A stretch of 23,072 nt of DNA from an uncultured Clostridia bacterium (GCA_947628195.1 CANQZB010000002.1:1-23072); one strand, 5' to 3'. Shown: positions 13,371-22,591, counted from the first letter of the stretch. A program made the numbers and translations. The notes: generated by a model not told the origin, from the letters alone.

Positions 13371-14264
13371 ATGAAAGTTGGCGTGGTTATTATTGGGGGT
13401 GGGCCCGCAGGCTTGTCCGCTGGCATTTATGCTGGCAGGGCAGGGTTAGATGTTTTGTGTATTGAACGGCTTGGCGTTGGCGGGCAGGCTTCTTTATCTT
13501 ATCAAATTGCAAACTATCCGGGCTTTGCAAATATTTCCGGGGCAGATTTGGCAGAAAAAATGTATAAACACGCGCTAGATGCCGGCGTTAAATTTGAGTT
13601 TGCCGATGTAATTGCGTTAAAAAGGCTTAAATCCGGCTTTTCAGTTAAAACAAAAAAGCAAACATATCAAGCACAAAAAGTTATTATTGCGTGCGGATGC
13701 AAAACCCGAAAACTTGGCTTGAATAACGAACAGCGCTTAACGGGGCACGGCGTTAGTTATTGTGCCAGTTGCGATGGCGGATTTTTTAAAAACAAAAAAG
13801 TTGCGGTTGTGGGTGGCGGAAACACGGCGGTTGAAGATGTGGAATATTTAAATAAAATTGCAGGCAAAATTTATTTAATTAACCGCAGTGAGCATTTTAA
13901 GGCCAACGAATTTGCTTTAAACAAAATTAAAAAGTTTAAAAAATTGCAAATATTAACAAACGCAAATGTTGTTGAATTATATGGGCAAGATAATTTAACC
14001 GGAATAAAAGTTAATCAAAAGGGCAAAGAATTTGACCTTGATGTTGATGGCATATTTTTTGCAATCGGCAGTGTGCCATATTTAGATTTTGTTAAATTTG
14101 ACCTTGCCGTTGATAGTTACGGCTACATTAAGGTTGATGAAAATATGAAAACTAGCGTTGACGGCCTTTACGCTTGTGGGGATATTATTAGCAAAAATTT
14201 ACGCCAAATTGTAACCGCTTGTGCCGAAGGTGCAATTGCCGGAAATTCTTGTGTTGGGGGATAA
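13371..14264 (+). CDS. Thioredoxin reductase-like flavoprotein (297 aa)
   Basis: A two-domain FAD/pyridine-nucleotide disulfide reductase of the low-molecular-weight TrxB type. FAD motif GGGPAG at 9-14; redox-active CASC at 131-134 followed by Asp135; second nucleotide-binding site GGGNTAVEDVEYL from 148; C-terminal FAD motif ACGD then LRQIVTACAEGA. The usual NADPH phosphate-binding HRRxxFR is replaced by NRSEHFK at 171-177, so NADPH use is doubtful and NADH or another electron donor is possible. Length is slightly short for the family (305-320). The ATG at 13371 is chosen because homology starts there (MKVGVVIIGGG) and the -10 ends seven bases upstream; a longer frame from 13332 overlaps the promoter. 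No thioredoxin gene is in the window. A surface-protein gene follows four bases later. Confidence 0.85.
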   Translation: MKVGVVIIGGGPAGLSAGIYAGRAGLDVLCIERLGVGGQASLSYQIANYPGFANISGADLAEKMYKHALDAGVKFEFADVIALKRLKSGFSVKTKKQTYQAQKVIIACGCKTRKLGLNNEQRLTGHGVSYCASCDGGFFKNKKVAVVGGGNTAVEDVEYLNKIAGKIYLINRSEHFKANEFALNKIKKFKKLQILTNANVVELYGQDNLTGIKVNQKGKEFDLDVDGIFFAIGSVPYLDFVKFDLAVDSYGYIKVDENMKTSVDGLYACGDIISKNLRQIVTACAEGAIAGNSCVGG

Positions 14265-14268
14265 ACCA

Positions 14269-17200
14269 ATGAAAAACAAATTGTTAAGCTTTGTTGCAAT
14301 TTTCAGTTTAGCAGTGTCTGCTCTGCTAGGTTTATTTTTGGGCGGGCTTAACAAACTTGAAGCATATGCAAACAGCGAAACAATGTTGGCAGATTACACT
14401 AATGAAGATGTTGTGGAAGCCAGATTTTTGCAAACTCAAAATGAAGAAGGATACACAGCATATTTATCTAATTTGGCAGAACCTGCCGGCACAACTTCGG
14501 GATACGGAAAATTTAGTTTGGGCAAAACCGATGTCAGCCTAACTTCCACCGCGCGTGAAGGCTTTAAATTGGCAGGCTGGCAAATAACTTATGCCGAACA
14601 GGAGAATAAAACAGAGTACATATCTTTAAACGAAATTGAACTGCAAAATTTTGCAGAAAACGGCACAGTTTATGATTATTATTCCAAAAATTTGGCAGAT
14701 AAATATAACACGCAAATTGGCATAACGCTTAAATTTTACGATGCGGATTCTGACGGCGCGTACGAGAAAAGCGAGTTTATAATCGACCGCGTTTTTGAAG
14801 ATTTAAAAGTTGATGCAGTTTACGATTTTGTTTATTACAATGTTGAAGTAACCTCAGTTGTTAATTTAACAAACATTAAAAATTTCAGTTCAATTTCCAC
14901 GGATTATGGAACAATTTTTTATGAAAATTTAGCGGAAAATGAATACACAAATTGTTATTTACTTTCAAGTGAAAAATATTATTATTTTGCAGACCTAGTT
15001 AGTGAAAACGGCAAATTTTATTCAATTCATAGCAAGAGTGATGAATCCACCGCTAATGAAAAAATAGAAATTTCCCGCGGAAGATTTAAACTTAACGATA
15101 GCGTTAAATTGAATTTTAACATCAACAAAACTGACGATGTTTACGAAAGTGTTAACATCGATTTGCAAGGCGTTACAATAAACGATGTTCCGCTAACACT
15201 TAAAAACGAAAGCGAACAAAACAATGTTTATTCCTTCACGCAAGATGAATTTTTGCGCACCGAAAGTGTGGCGGTTGAGTTTAACATAACCAACAAAGCC
15301 ACAAACATAAAATTTGTTTACCACAGCCTATATGTTTTTAAAATTAATTATTTGTTTGATGACGAAACTGCCGATGCAAACGAATTAGAATTGGCACTTC
15401 AAAACACAACAACCGAAAACGCGTATTACGAGTTTAAGTCTGGCGAAAAACCTACTGGGCAATATTTAGTTAAATCCAGCACTGACGGCGTTCAACCTTT
15501 TAGGGTTATTGTTAATCAAAAAATAGGTAGCAATTTAGAAAACGTTTTATATGTTTATTATAATTTTGTAAGCCTTGATGGCTACGTAAACACTTCTCGA
15601 AGTTATTCTGGAATTTCATCCAACTATAATGCGGAAGTTAAATATTCTTCACAAGATTATTTTGTTAATTTTGAATTTAGGGCAATCGTTAACGGAAAAA
15701 TAACCAGCCTAAATTCAAACTTCAATTTGTATCCAAGCCAAACATTAAAGCGAGGCGAAAGTTTAACCTTAACAAAACAGCAAGTAAACGAAGTTGTAAC
15801 TAACTTGGGTTACACTCTGGCAGGCTTTGCTAACTATGGCGCGCAAGATTTTAATTCAAACGAATCCATTACAGTTAAAATTGACGAAACCGCACCAAAA
15901 AATTTAACCGTTTTATTAGTTTATTCCATCAATGAATATCAGGTGGAAATAACGGGCATAAATTCTAAACAATTAACGGATGCGGACAGCTCTTTTTACG
16001 CAATAAGCGCATTGAATTACACAATTAATCGCAACCAATATGCTCAATCTCTTGATGAAAGGCTAAATAATTTGACCCTAGATAACACCATCAGCATAAA
16101 CAACATTTTAACCCTTAATTTTGCGCTTAACGAGGGCTTTGTGCTTGAAAGTTACACCTTTTTAGGTGAAGAACACAGCCTAACAAGCGGAAGTTTAACA
16201 ATCACTTTAAACAGCGATGTTATTAGCAAAATTGAAGGCAATAAATTAACAATAAATTTAAAAGAAAATTACAAATTTTACACATTTACATATTATATTA
16301 ACAAAACGCTAGATGCAATTTCCGGCACAGAAATTTTTATGGCAGAAATTGATGCACAAACTGACTTTAACAGTTCGGATGTTCAGCCTAATATAGATAA
16401 ATCCACACTAGAAGAAGATGGGCGAATTGTTATAACAAACATAACGCTTTACACTCAAATTAAATTAACGGCAAAAAGCAAAACAATAGAGCGCGATGAA
16501 GGCAATTACTCTTTTGCGTTCAACCGCTTTACAGAAACCGGGCTTGTTGGCCTGCAAAGAGAATACGAGGCGGAAACTGACACATATTCCCACACAACAA
16601 AAATTTTAAGGGACAATGTTTCAATTAAAGTTATTTATTCAATGAAGGATAACTACTTAAACCTTTTAGCCAACAACTCTGCCTACGAATTTATGGTGGA
16701 CGGCGAATCAACCGTTACAATTTCTGCCGAACGTGAGGACGGCACAGCCCCAGTTTTGGAAGAATATGAGGGCGGATACAGAATGGTTGTAAGGGCTGGC
16801 GAAAAATTGACCATCACCCTAAATCAAGACCATATAAAATTGGGTTATTTATTAAAAAATTGCACATTTAATGGCGAAGATGTGGATGTAACCGGCTTGC
16901 AAGTATCTGTAACCATGCCGGCAAGCAGTTCGCCAACCGACTTGCAATTTAATTTTGTAGAACTTGAATATAGAATTAGAGTTTTGCAAAGAGGGGCAGG
17001 CTTTACTGCCGATGCCAACAGTTATGTTAAATTTAACGGGCAAGATTATGAAACCATAACAATTTCCAATTTAACTTTAGCGTTTTATATGCCGGAGGGT
17101 TATTATGTTTCCAACGCGTATATATTAAGCGATGAAGAAATTGAGTTTAACGAATTAAATCAAACCAACCAGCACACTAGCGCGGTGTTCTCTTACACAT

Positions 17201-20200
17201 TCGAAGCCGAAGAACTGAACAGACTGTTTGTAACTTATGCTAAATTGACTGAAAACTTTAATTATTTAACATTTATTGTTAATTATGAATTGCACACGTT
17301 TAATGTAACAGTTAGTTACAATCTTGTTAACGCCAAAGGCAATAATTTTGATAGTTTAATAAATTATCCAGATTTAAGCCTTACTTACACCTTGGAGGAT
17401 AGCGTTACTGTTACGCCAAACAGAGATAATTTATCTTTCACGTTTGAAAATTTGCCTTATGGCATCAGCGCTAATATAAAGTTGTTAAGCAATTTTGAAT
17501 TTGGCGTTTCTGCTTTGGGCTGGTTTAATGAAATGGGTTTGCCTTTAAATAAAGATTTATTAGAATTAAACCTTGCGAAACTTAATGAAGATGTTAATTT
17601 ATTTTATTACTTGCAATATGATGAATTTAATATTAATGTAATTTACAATGCTGAGTTTGGCAATCCAACAATAAGCAAAAACCGTGTAACAATTTTTGAT
17701 AATTTTGTTGTTTACGCAAACGCCAACAAAGCAAAAGGCTATATGTTTAGCAGTTTTTACTATTTTGTGCCGTACAGTTATAGTGAAGAAAGTTGGAATG
17801 ACGAAATTTACATTTACGATGAACTAACACAAAATTTTGTTAAAAACACGGCAGATTACACCGAAGGCACAAATTATTATTTAAAAACAACTTTTAGCGA
17901 TTTTAACAGTTTGGAAATTAATGAATTTTTGCCAACTAATTATGCAATTATTAACAACACTTTTAATGTTTACATTGATTACGATTTAATTAAATTAACC
18001 TTTAACAACATTGGCGAGTTGTTAGATGGGCAATTTGCTGTAAACGGCGTAGAGCACAGCATAGACGAATTTATAACCTATGAAATTTATGTTTTAGATA
18101 ACGGGTTTAGGCCAATTCAGGAAGGCGAAAAAGTGGATAGCCACGATGTTATTCAATTGAGAATAATTTTAAATTCAGTTAATGCAGATTTAGACCCTTC
18201 CACAGCGTATGTTTATAATTTAATTAGCGGTTTAAATTTAAGGCAAATATCAATTTTAGGCAAATTTTACAACAACCTAACCAGGCAAGATAATGTTTAC
18301 ATTAGCCCTAACATTAATTTAAATGAACTTGTGGTGTTTGCGCCAGACGATTACATTGTTAACATTTTTTACAGATATGAATTGTTAAAAAACAACATAA
18401 CAGTAACAACCAATGTAACAAGCGAAAGTTTCTATTTAAACGGCGATGTTCGCAAGTTCTCAATGCAATATGCGTTGGATAATCAAAACAACAACTTTAC
18501 CTCTGCAACCGGAAGCGAATTGCAAATTGAAGATTTCTTTATGCACGAATCATATTTCCTTTGCGGATTTACAACAAACGGCGGATATAGTCAATATTTC
18601 TTTATAGATAGCATTAAAGTTTATTCAAACAACGGCAGAACTTATGTTAGCCCGGCGGATTATCAAAAATATGGAATTAGCATAACAATTAACGAGGCAA
18701 AAACCAACATAACAATTAGGGTTCGTTTTGTTGAAAATATTGTTATAAAAGTGCAAGTTCAGCCAAAAATTAATTTTAATGGCGCGCAAATAACAGACGG
18801 CAATTATATATTTAGGCGCACGTTTAAATATAACGCCGATGGCTCGGGAATTGCGCAAACACTTTCTGTTGGGAGCTCTTCTAACTCTGATATTTCCATG
18901 GCAGATTTGTTGTTAAACAGCTTAAGGTTACCTTCCGGCGATTATAACATTATTTATGAAGGCGACCACACCAACCACGGCTTGTGTGAAGTAAGTTTAA
19001 AATTTAACACAGTTGGCGAATACTCTTGGCTTGCCGAAATTGAATTGCCATATAAAATTTATTTGCAAATTGACCGAAAGGAAATTAGCATTATTCCAAT
19101 AATTGACGGCATGGACGTTCCGCGCAAAGAGTATGACGGCACAACAAATTACGATGTGGAAAATCTTTTAAAATACTTGTATTTTTCGGATAATTCTTTA
19201 GTGTGGACAAGGCCAGTTAATGTGTTAAGTGAAGATTTAAAAATAAGCTTATCCTTAAACTTATCTAAACTGCTTGCAAGGATAGAAAGTGCGCAGGCAA
19301 ACGAAGGAAGTTTATATGACATATTTATTGAAGGCCTTGCTTTAAGCGAAACAAATTTAAACAATAACAATTTTGATTTAACCAATAGCAGTGTAACGCT
19401 ATATGATGTAATTACCATAACCAGAAAAGAACTTACTTTGCAAGGGCTAAAAACGTTTGACAGATTGTTTGAAGAAAACAATTTGTCCGCAGATGTTGAC
19501 GTAATAAATGCAAGGCTTCAAGGCGTTATTAAAGAAGATGACGTAACAATAAATTTAGAAAATTTAAAATTTGAATTTTTAACCGATAGCATAGGCGCAA
19601 ACAAAAATTTGGTTTTGGTTTCTACCGACATTTTGCTTGGTGCAGATGCGCTAAATTATAAGGTTAAGGATAATTTGTTGCTAACGGCAAGCATTTATCC
19701 GGATAAACTTTCTTGCGAGGTGGAAGGCTATGGCACAGTTACAGTGTTTAACGAACTTGGCAAAACCGACCGCGGCAAAGTTAACCTTATTCCTATTGGC
19801 AACGAAAACGCGCAAGTAAAATTGGTTGTGGATTTAATTTTAGCAGACACAAATAAATACACCAGCATTTACCCAATTATTTCAAGATTTTTAAACCGCT
19901 CGGTGTTTGCCGTTGGCTACGATTTAAGCTTTGATGTTGGCGGAGTAAAAACAAAAATTTCTAACGAACTGTTCTTATCCTTGCCAACTGTTAGCAGGCT
20001 TACTGGGGCGTTCTATTTAACGGGAGAACAGTCTGATAGATTAGTTTATTCAGTGCAAAACAGAAATTTAATAATTAATCTATCTCAAATTAACACCGAC
20101 ATTAAAACTTTTTACCTAACAGAGCAACGCGTTCTGTTAACTTGGTGGCAAATTTTGCTAATTGTTATTTTGGCAGTTACAATAATTTCATTAATTGTGT

Positions 20201-20262
20201 TATTAATTATAATAATAAGGCGCAAAAAACTTAACAGATATAATTTAAATGAAAGAATTTAA
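14269..20262 (+). CDS. Giant multi-domain surface protein with C-terminal membrane anchor (1,997 aa)
   Basis: Signal peptide: MKNK, hydrophobic core to about residue 27, likely cut after AYA at 32-34. The body is almost all beta structure in degenerate units. Each ends with a strand pair of the form 'V.V.Y....F.I.V', for example EYQVEITGI, HTFNVTVSYNL, FNINVIYNAEF, IVNIFYRYEL. At least ten such units are seen, resembling very diverged InlB-B / Listeria-Bacteroides repeats; one has GYTLAGFANYG, close to their GYTFAGW core. Near the C-terminus are YDG-like units (RKEYDGTTNYD at 1619-1629, and a second with TFDRLF and LLGADALNYKV). One membrane helix at about 1960-1985 and a RRKK tail form the anchor; there is no LPXTG. 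Start at 14269: GGGGGA upstream, four bases after the trxB-like stop. Probably an adhesin or stalk. Confidence 0.85.
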   Translation: MKNKLLSFVAIFSLAVSALLGLFLGGLNKLEAYANSETMLADYTNEDVVEARFLQTQNEEGYTAYLSNLAEPAGTTSGYGKFSLGKTDVSLTSTAREGFKLAGWQITYAEQENKTEYISLNEIELQNFAENGTVYDYYSKNLADKYNTQIGITLKFYDADSDGAYEKSEFIIDRVFEDLKVDAVYDFVYYNVEVTSVVNLTNIKNFSSISTDYGTIFYENLAENEYTNCYLLSSEKYYYFADLVSENGKFYSIHSKSDESTANEKIEISRGRFKLNDSVKLNFNINKTDDVYESVNIDLQGVTINDVPLTLKNESEQNNVYSFTQDEFLRTESVAVEFNITNKATNIKFVYHSLYVFKINYLFDDETADANELELALQNTTTENAYYEFKSGEKPTGQYLVKSSTDGVQPFRVIVNQKIGSNLENVLYVYYNFVSLDGYVNTSRSYSGISSNYNAEVKYSSQDYFVNFEFRAIVNGKITSLNSNFNLYPSQTLKRGESLTLTKQQVNEVVTNLGYTLAGFANYGAQDFNSNESITVKIDETAPKNLTVLLVYSINEYQVEITGINSKQLTDADSSFYAISALNYTINRNQYAQSLDERLNNLTLDNTISINNILTLNFALNEGFVLESYTFLGEEHSLTSGSLTITLNSDVISKIEGNKLTINLKENYKFYTFTYYINKTLDAISGTEIFMAEIDAQTDFNSSDVQPNIDKSTLEEDGRIVITNITLYTQIKLTAKSKTIERDEGNYSFAFNRFTETGLVGLQREYEAETDTYSHTTKILRDNVSIKVIYSMKDNYLNLLANNSAYEFMVDGESTVTISAEREDGTAPVLEEYEGGYRMVVRAGEKLTITLNQDHIKLGYLLKNCTFNGEDVDVTGLQVSVTMPASSSPTDLQFNFVELEYRIRVLQRGAGFTADANSYVKFNGQDYETITISNLTLAFYMPEGYYVSNAYILSDEEIEFNELNQTNQHTSAVFSYTFEAEELNRLFVTYAKLTENFNYLTFIVNYELHTFNVTVSYNLVNAKGNNFDSLINYPDLSLTYTLEDSVTVTPNRDNLSFTFENLPYGISANIKLLSNFEFGVSALGWFNEMGLPLNKDLLELNLAKLNEDVNLFYYLQYDEFNINVIYNAEFGNPTISKNRVTIFDNFVVYANANKAKGYMFSSFYYFVPYSYSEESWNDEIYIYDELTQNFVKNTADYTEGTNYYLKTTFSDFNSLEINEFLPTNYAIINNTFNVYIDYDLIKLTFNNIGELLDGQFAVNGVEHSIDEFITYEIYVLDNGFRPIQEGEKVDSHDVIQLRIILNSVNADLDPSTAYVYNLISGLNLRQISILGKFYNNLTRQDNVYISPNINLNELVVFAPDDYIVNIFYRYELLKNNITVTTNVTSESFYLNGDVRKFSMQYALDNQNNNFTSATGSELQIEDFFMHESYFLCGFTTNGGYSQYFFIDSIKVYSNNGRTYVSPADYQKYGISITINEAKTNITIRVRFVENIVIKVQVQPKINFNGAQITDGNYIFRRTFKYNADGSGIAQTLSVGSSSNSDISMADLLLNSLRLPSGDYNIIYEGDHTNHGLCEVSLKFNTVGEYSWLAEIELPYKIYLQIDRKEISIIPIIDGMDVPRKEYDGTTNYDVENLLKYLYFSDNSLVWTRPVNVLSEDLKISLSLNLSKLLARIESAQANEGSLYDIFIEGLALSETNLNNNNFDLTNSSVTLYDVITITRKELTLQGLKTFDRLFEENNLSADVDVINARLQGVIKEDDVTINLENLKFEFLTDSIGANKNLVLVSTDILLGADALNYKVKDNLLLTASIYPDKLSCEVEGYGTVTVFNELGKTDRGKVNLIPIGNENAQVKLVVDLILADTNKYTSIYPIISRFLNRSVFAVGYDLSFDVGGVKTKISNELFLSLPTVSRLTGAFYLTGEQSDRLVYSVQNRNLIINLSQINTDIKTFYLTEQRVLLTWWQILLIVILAVTIISLIVLLIIIIRRKKLNRYNLNERI

Positions 20263-20273
20263 AGGAACGAAAT

Positions 20274-20810
20274 ATGTTTGAATGTAAATATAAATTTGAA
20301 TTGGAAGATAGTTTAATTTCAGCAAAATATGTGTATAAATCTCAAAGGCGAAAAATGGATAAGGTTATAACGGCACTTATTCCAATTTTAATTGTTATTA
20401 TGGCGGCAATGCTAACATATGACATTGTTAAAAAGCGTTCGCTTGTGTTAGATATTATTTTGCTGGTTGCGTTAATAGTGTTAGAGGCTTTATATCTAAT
20501 TGTTCCTCTGTTGTTAGCGCGCAGTCAAAAAAAATCTTATTACAAACAAAAACTTGATGAAATGGACTATCTTTACATTAAAATAGAAGATAATTTGTGC
20601 ACCGAAACCTTATTTAAAGATGAGCAAGAAGTTGCAAAAAATATTCACAGTTTAAAATCTTTAACAAGTTATTTGGAAGATAATTCTCGCTTAATTTTGG
20701 TGTTTAACAAAATTGAATTTGTTTGCATTAAAAAGGATAATTTAAAGGGAAGCCTTGACAAATTAAAAAACTGCCTTAACAAAGCAATGGCAAAACAAAA
20801 CGCAAAATAA
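20274..20810 (+). CDS. YcxB-like membrane protein (178 aa)
   Basis: Two adjacent membrane helices (about residues 32-50 and 58-80) follow a short cytoplasmic stretch. The soluble C-terminus of about 95 residues has the pattern of YcxB-like domains: a strand set (YLYIKIEDNLCTETLF), then a helix-strand end (SRLILVFNKIEFVCIKKDNL). Function of the family is unknown. AAAGGA lies seven bases before the ATG at 20274, and the upstream surface-protein gene ends 11 bases earlier, so they are probably cotranscribed. Confidence 0.75.
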   Translation: MFECKYKFELEDSLISAKYVYKSQRRKMDKVITALIPILIVIMAAMLTYDIVKKRSLVLDIILLVALIVLEALYLIVPLLLARSQKKSYYKQKLDEMDYLYIKIEDNLCTETLFKDEQEVAKNIHSLKSLTSYLEDNSRLILVFNKIEFVCIKKDNLKGSLDKLKNCLNKAMAKQNAK

Positions 20811-20819
20811 AACTATTAT

Positions 20820-21368
20820 ATGAAAAGATGCAGTTGGGTGAATTTAAATAACAAAATTTATGTAAATTATCACGACAACGAATGGGGCGTGCCTGTTTAC
20901 GATGATAAACTTTTATATGAATTGCTAATTTTAGAAAGTTTTCAAGCTGGGTTAAGTTGGGAATGCGTGTTGAACAAGCGCGAAGCGTTCCGCCAAGCGT
21001 TAGATAATTTTAACATAGAAAAAGTAATAAAATATGATGAAAATAAAATAAATGAACTGCTAAACAACAAAAACATTATTCGCAACAAATTAAAAATTAA
21101 AGCAGTTGTTACAAACAGCAAAATTTTTAAACAAATTCAAACCGAGTTTGGCAGTTTTTCTGCATACATTTGGGGTTTTAACAACAATAAAATAATTTAT
21201 GAGCCATACAATCTGCGCACCACTTCACCGCTTTCCAATAAAATTTCTGCCGATTTAATTAAACGCGGAATGAAGTTTGTGGGCTCTACAATAATTTATT
21301 CCTACCTTCAGGCAATAGGAATTATTAACGCCCATGGAAGCGAGTGCAGTTTGCACAAAAACAGTTAA
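20820..21368 (+). CDS. tag: DNA-3-methyladenine glycosylase I
   Basis: Base-excision repair enzyme that removes 3-methyladenine from alkylated DNA. It is a full-length family member (182 aa). Motifs: RCSWV at 3-7, YHDNEWGVPVYDD at 17-29, the substrate pocket ESFQAGLSW at 39-47 (Glu39, Trp47), and GMKFVGSTIIYSYLQAIGIINAHGSEC at the end. The structural zinc ligands of the family are all present: Cys4, His18, His172, Cys176. The start ATG is nine bases after the YcxB-like gene's stop and has no Shine-Dalgarno site. It may rely on translational coupling, or on the AT-rich sequence alone as the leaderless genes here do. A TATTAT lies directly against the ATG, too close to act as its -10. Confidence 0.92.
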   Translation: MKRCSWVNLNNKIYVNYHDNEWGVPVYDDKLLYELLILESFQAGLSWECVLNKREAFRQALDNFNIEKVIKYDENKINELLNNKNIIRNKLKIKAVVTNSKIFKQIQTEFGSFSAYIWGFNNNKIIYEPYNLRTTSPLSNKISADLIKRGMKFVGSTIIYSYLQAIGIINAHGSECSLHKNS

Positions 21369-21379
21369 TTTAAAATCTC

Positions 21380-21408
21380 AAATAAAAAACATTTTGAATT
21401 TTTATTTT
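21380..21408 (+). terminator. Weak A/T-only terminator candidate after tag
   Basis: AAATAAAAA (21380-21388) and TTTTTATTT (21399-21407) form a perfect 9-bp stem with a 10-base loop. It has no G/C pairs and overlaps the prfB -35, so it may also affect that promoter. Confidence 0.3.
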
Positions 21409-21421
21409 AGTTTGATATAAT
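21394..21421 (+). promoter_or_regulatory. Promoter of prfB, predicted leaderless
   Basis: TTGAAT (21394-21399), 16-bp spacer, TATAAT (21416-21421) with a TGA extension, then six bases to the ATG at 21428. The predicted +1 is the A of the ATG; no Shine-Dalgarno site. Confidence 0.65.
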
Positions 21422-21427
21422 TATTTT

Positions 21428-22531
21428 ATGAACATAGAAAATATTGGGGACGAATTACAAGCCTTGGTTAACAAGTTTGAATTAACAAAAACTTGTTTGC
21501 ATCTTGATGCCGAGCAAGAAAAGCTTAATTCGCTTTTAAAAGAACGAGAAAGTTTAACCTTTTGGAATAATTTAGATTACGCCATGCAAACGAATAAGGA
21601 AATAAAAAGTCTGCAAGACCTTTTTGCCGAGGTTCAAGGCCTGCAAAAAGAACTTTATGACCTTATTGAAACGGTTAAGGGGTTGGAAATGCACCCCGAT
21701 GTTGAACTTTTAAACCTGGCTTTTAGTGAGTTGTTGGAATTGAAAGAAAAAATTGATGAACTCAACGTTCGCACCCTTCTTGACGAACAATATGACAACA
21801 ACGATGCAATTATAACCATACATTCTGGCGCGGGCGGAACTGAAGCGCAGGATTGGGTTGTTATGCTTGCGCGAATGTATAAAATGTATTGCTCAAAAAA
21901 CGGCTTTGAAATTAGTGTGGTGGATAAAGTTGAAGGCAACGATGCCGGCCTTAAAACAATTGTGCTTTGGGTTAAAGGTGAGTATGCTTATGGCAAATTT
22001 AAGGGAGAAATGGGCGTGCACAGATTGGTGCGCATTAGCCCGTTTGATAGTAGCAAACGCAGGCACACTAGTTTTGCCTCGGTTGAAGTTGTGCCACAAA
22101 TTGCAAACGGAAGCACAGTTAAAATTGCCAATGAAGATTTGCGCATAGACACTTACAGAAGCAGTGGCGCAGGCGGTCAAAATGTTAACAAGGTGGAAAC
22201 GGCTGTGCGCATTACGCACCTTCCAACCGGGCTTGTTGTAACCTGCCAAAACGAGCGTAGCCAACTTCAAAACCGTGAAAATGCTATGAAAATTTTAACC
22301 AGTAAGCTTAACGCGCTTGAAGAGGAAAAAAATCGCCAAAACTTAAATGAAATTAAGGGCGAATTAAAGCGCATAGAGTGGGGAAGCCAAATCCGCAGTT
22401 ATGTGTTCCAACCTTACACAATGGTTAAGGATCACCGCACGGATTACGAAACAAGCGATGTTAATGCGGTTATGGATGGCGACCTAAACGGGTTTATAAA
22501 TGAATATTTAAAAAAATCTCACAGCAAATAG
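21428..22531 (+). CDS. prfB: Peptide chain release factor 2
   Basis: Reads UAA and UGA stop codons and triggers peptide release on the ribosome. The RF2-specific SPF anticodon tripeptide is at 204-206 (ISPFDSSKRRHTSF), and the catalytic GGQ at 249-251 (GAGGQNVNKVETAVR). The N-terminal helical domain and length (367 aa) match the family. Many bacteria need a +1 frameshift at CUU-UGA near codon 26 to make RF2. Here codon 26 is CTT, but it is followed directly by GAT, so the frame is continuous with no stop. Autoregulation by frameshift is therefore absent. The ATG has no Shine-Dalgarno site and a -10 exactly six bases upstream. No TGA stop is used by any gene here. Confidence 0.95.
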   Translation: MNIENIGDELQALVNKFELTKTCLHLDAEQEKLNSLLKERESLTFWNNLDYAMQTNKEIKSLQDLFAEVQGLQKELYDLIETVKGLEMHPDVELLNLAFSELLELKEKIDELNVRTLLDEQYDNNDAIITIHSGAGGTEAQDWVVMLARMYKMYCSKNGFEISVVDKVEGNDAGLKTIVLWVKGEYAYGKFKGEMGVHRLVRISPFDSSKRRHTSFASVEVVPQIANGSTVKIANEDLRIDTYRSSGAGGQNVNKVETAVRITHLPTGLVVTCQNERSQLQNRENAMKILTSKLNALEEEKNRQNLNEIKGELKRIEWGSQIRSYVFQPYTMVKDHRTDYETSDVNAVMDGDLNGFINEYLKKSHSK

Positions 22532-22545
22532 TGCCGTGAGTTTTT
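22518..22545 (+). terminator. Terminator overlapping the prfB stop codon
   Basis: CTCAC-A-GC (22518-22525) pairs with GC-C-GTGAG (22533-22540) with one A/C mismatch and a 7-base loop; TTTTT follows. The TAG stop lies in the loop region. Confidence 0.7.
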
Positions 22546-22556
22546 ATTTAAAACCC

Positions 22557-22585
22557 TTGCAAAAAAGTTTTAATTAATATATAAT
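22557..22585 (+). promoter_or_regulatory. Promoter of tsaD, predicted leaderless
   Basis: TTGCAA (22557-22562), 17-bp spacer, TATAAT (22580-22585), then six bases to the ATG at 22592. The predicted +1 is the A of the ATG; no Shine-Dalgarno site. Confidence 0.65.
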
Positions 22586-22591
22586 TAAATT

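Noticed and set aside
21893..22270. 125-codon minus-strand ORF inside prfB
   Set aside because: Shadow of the RF2 gene; no SD or promoter.
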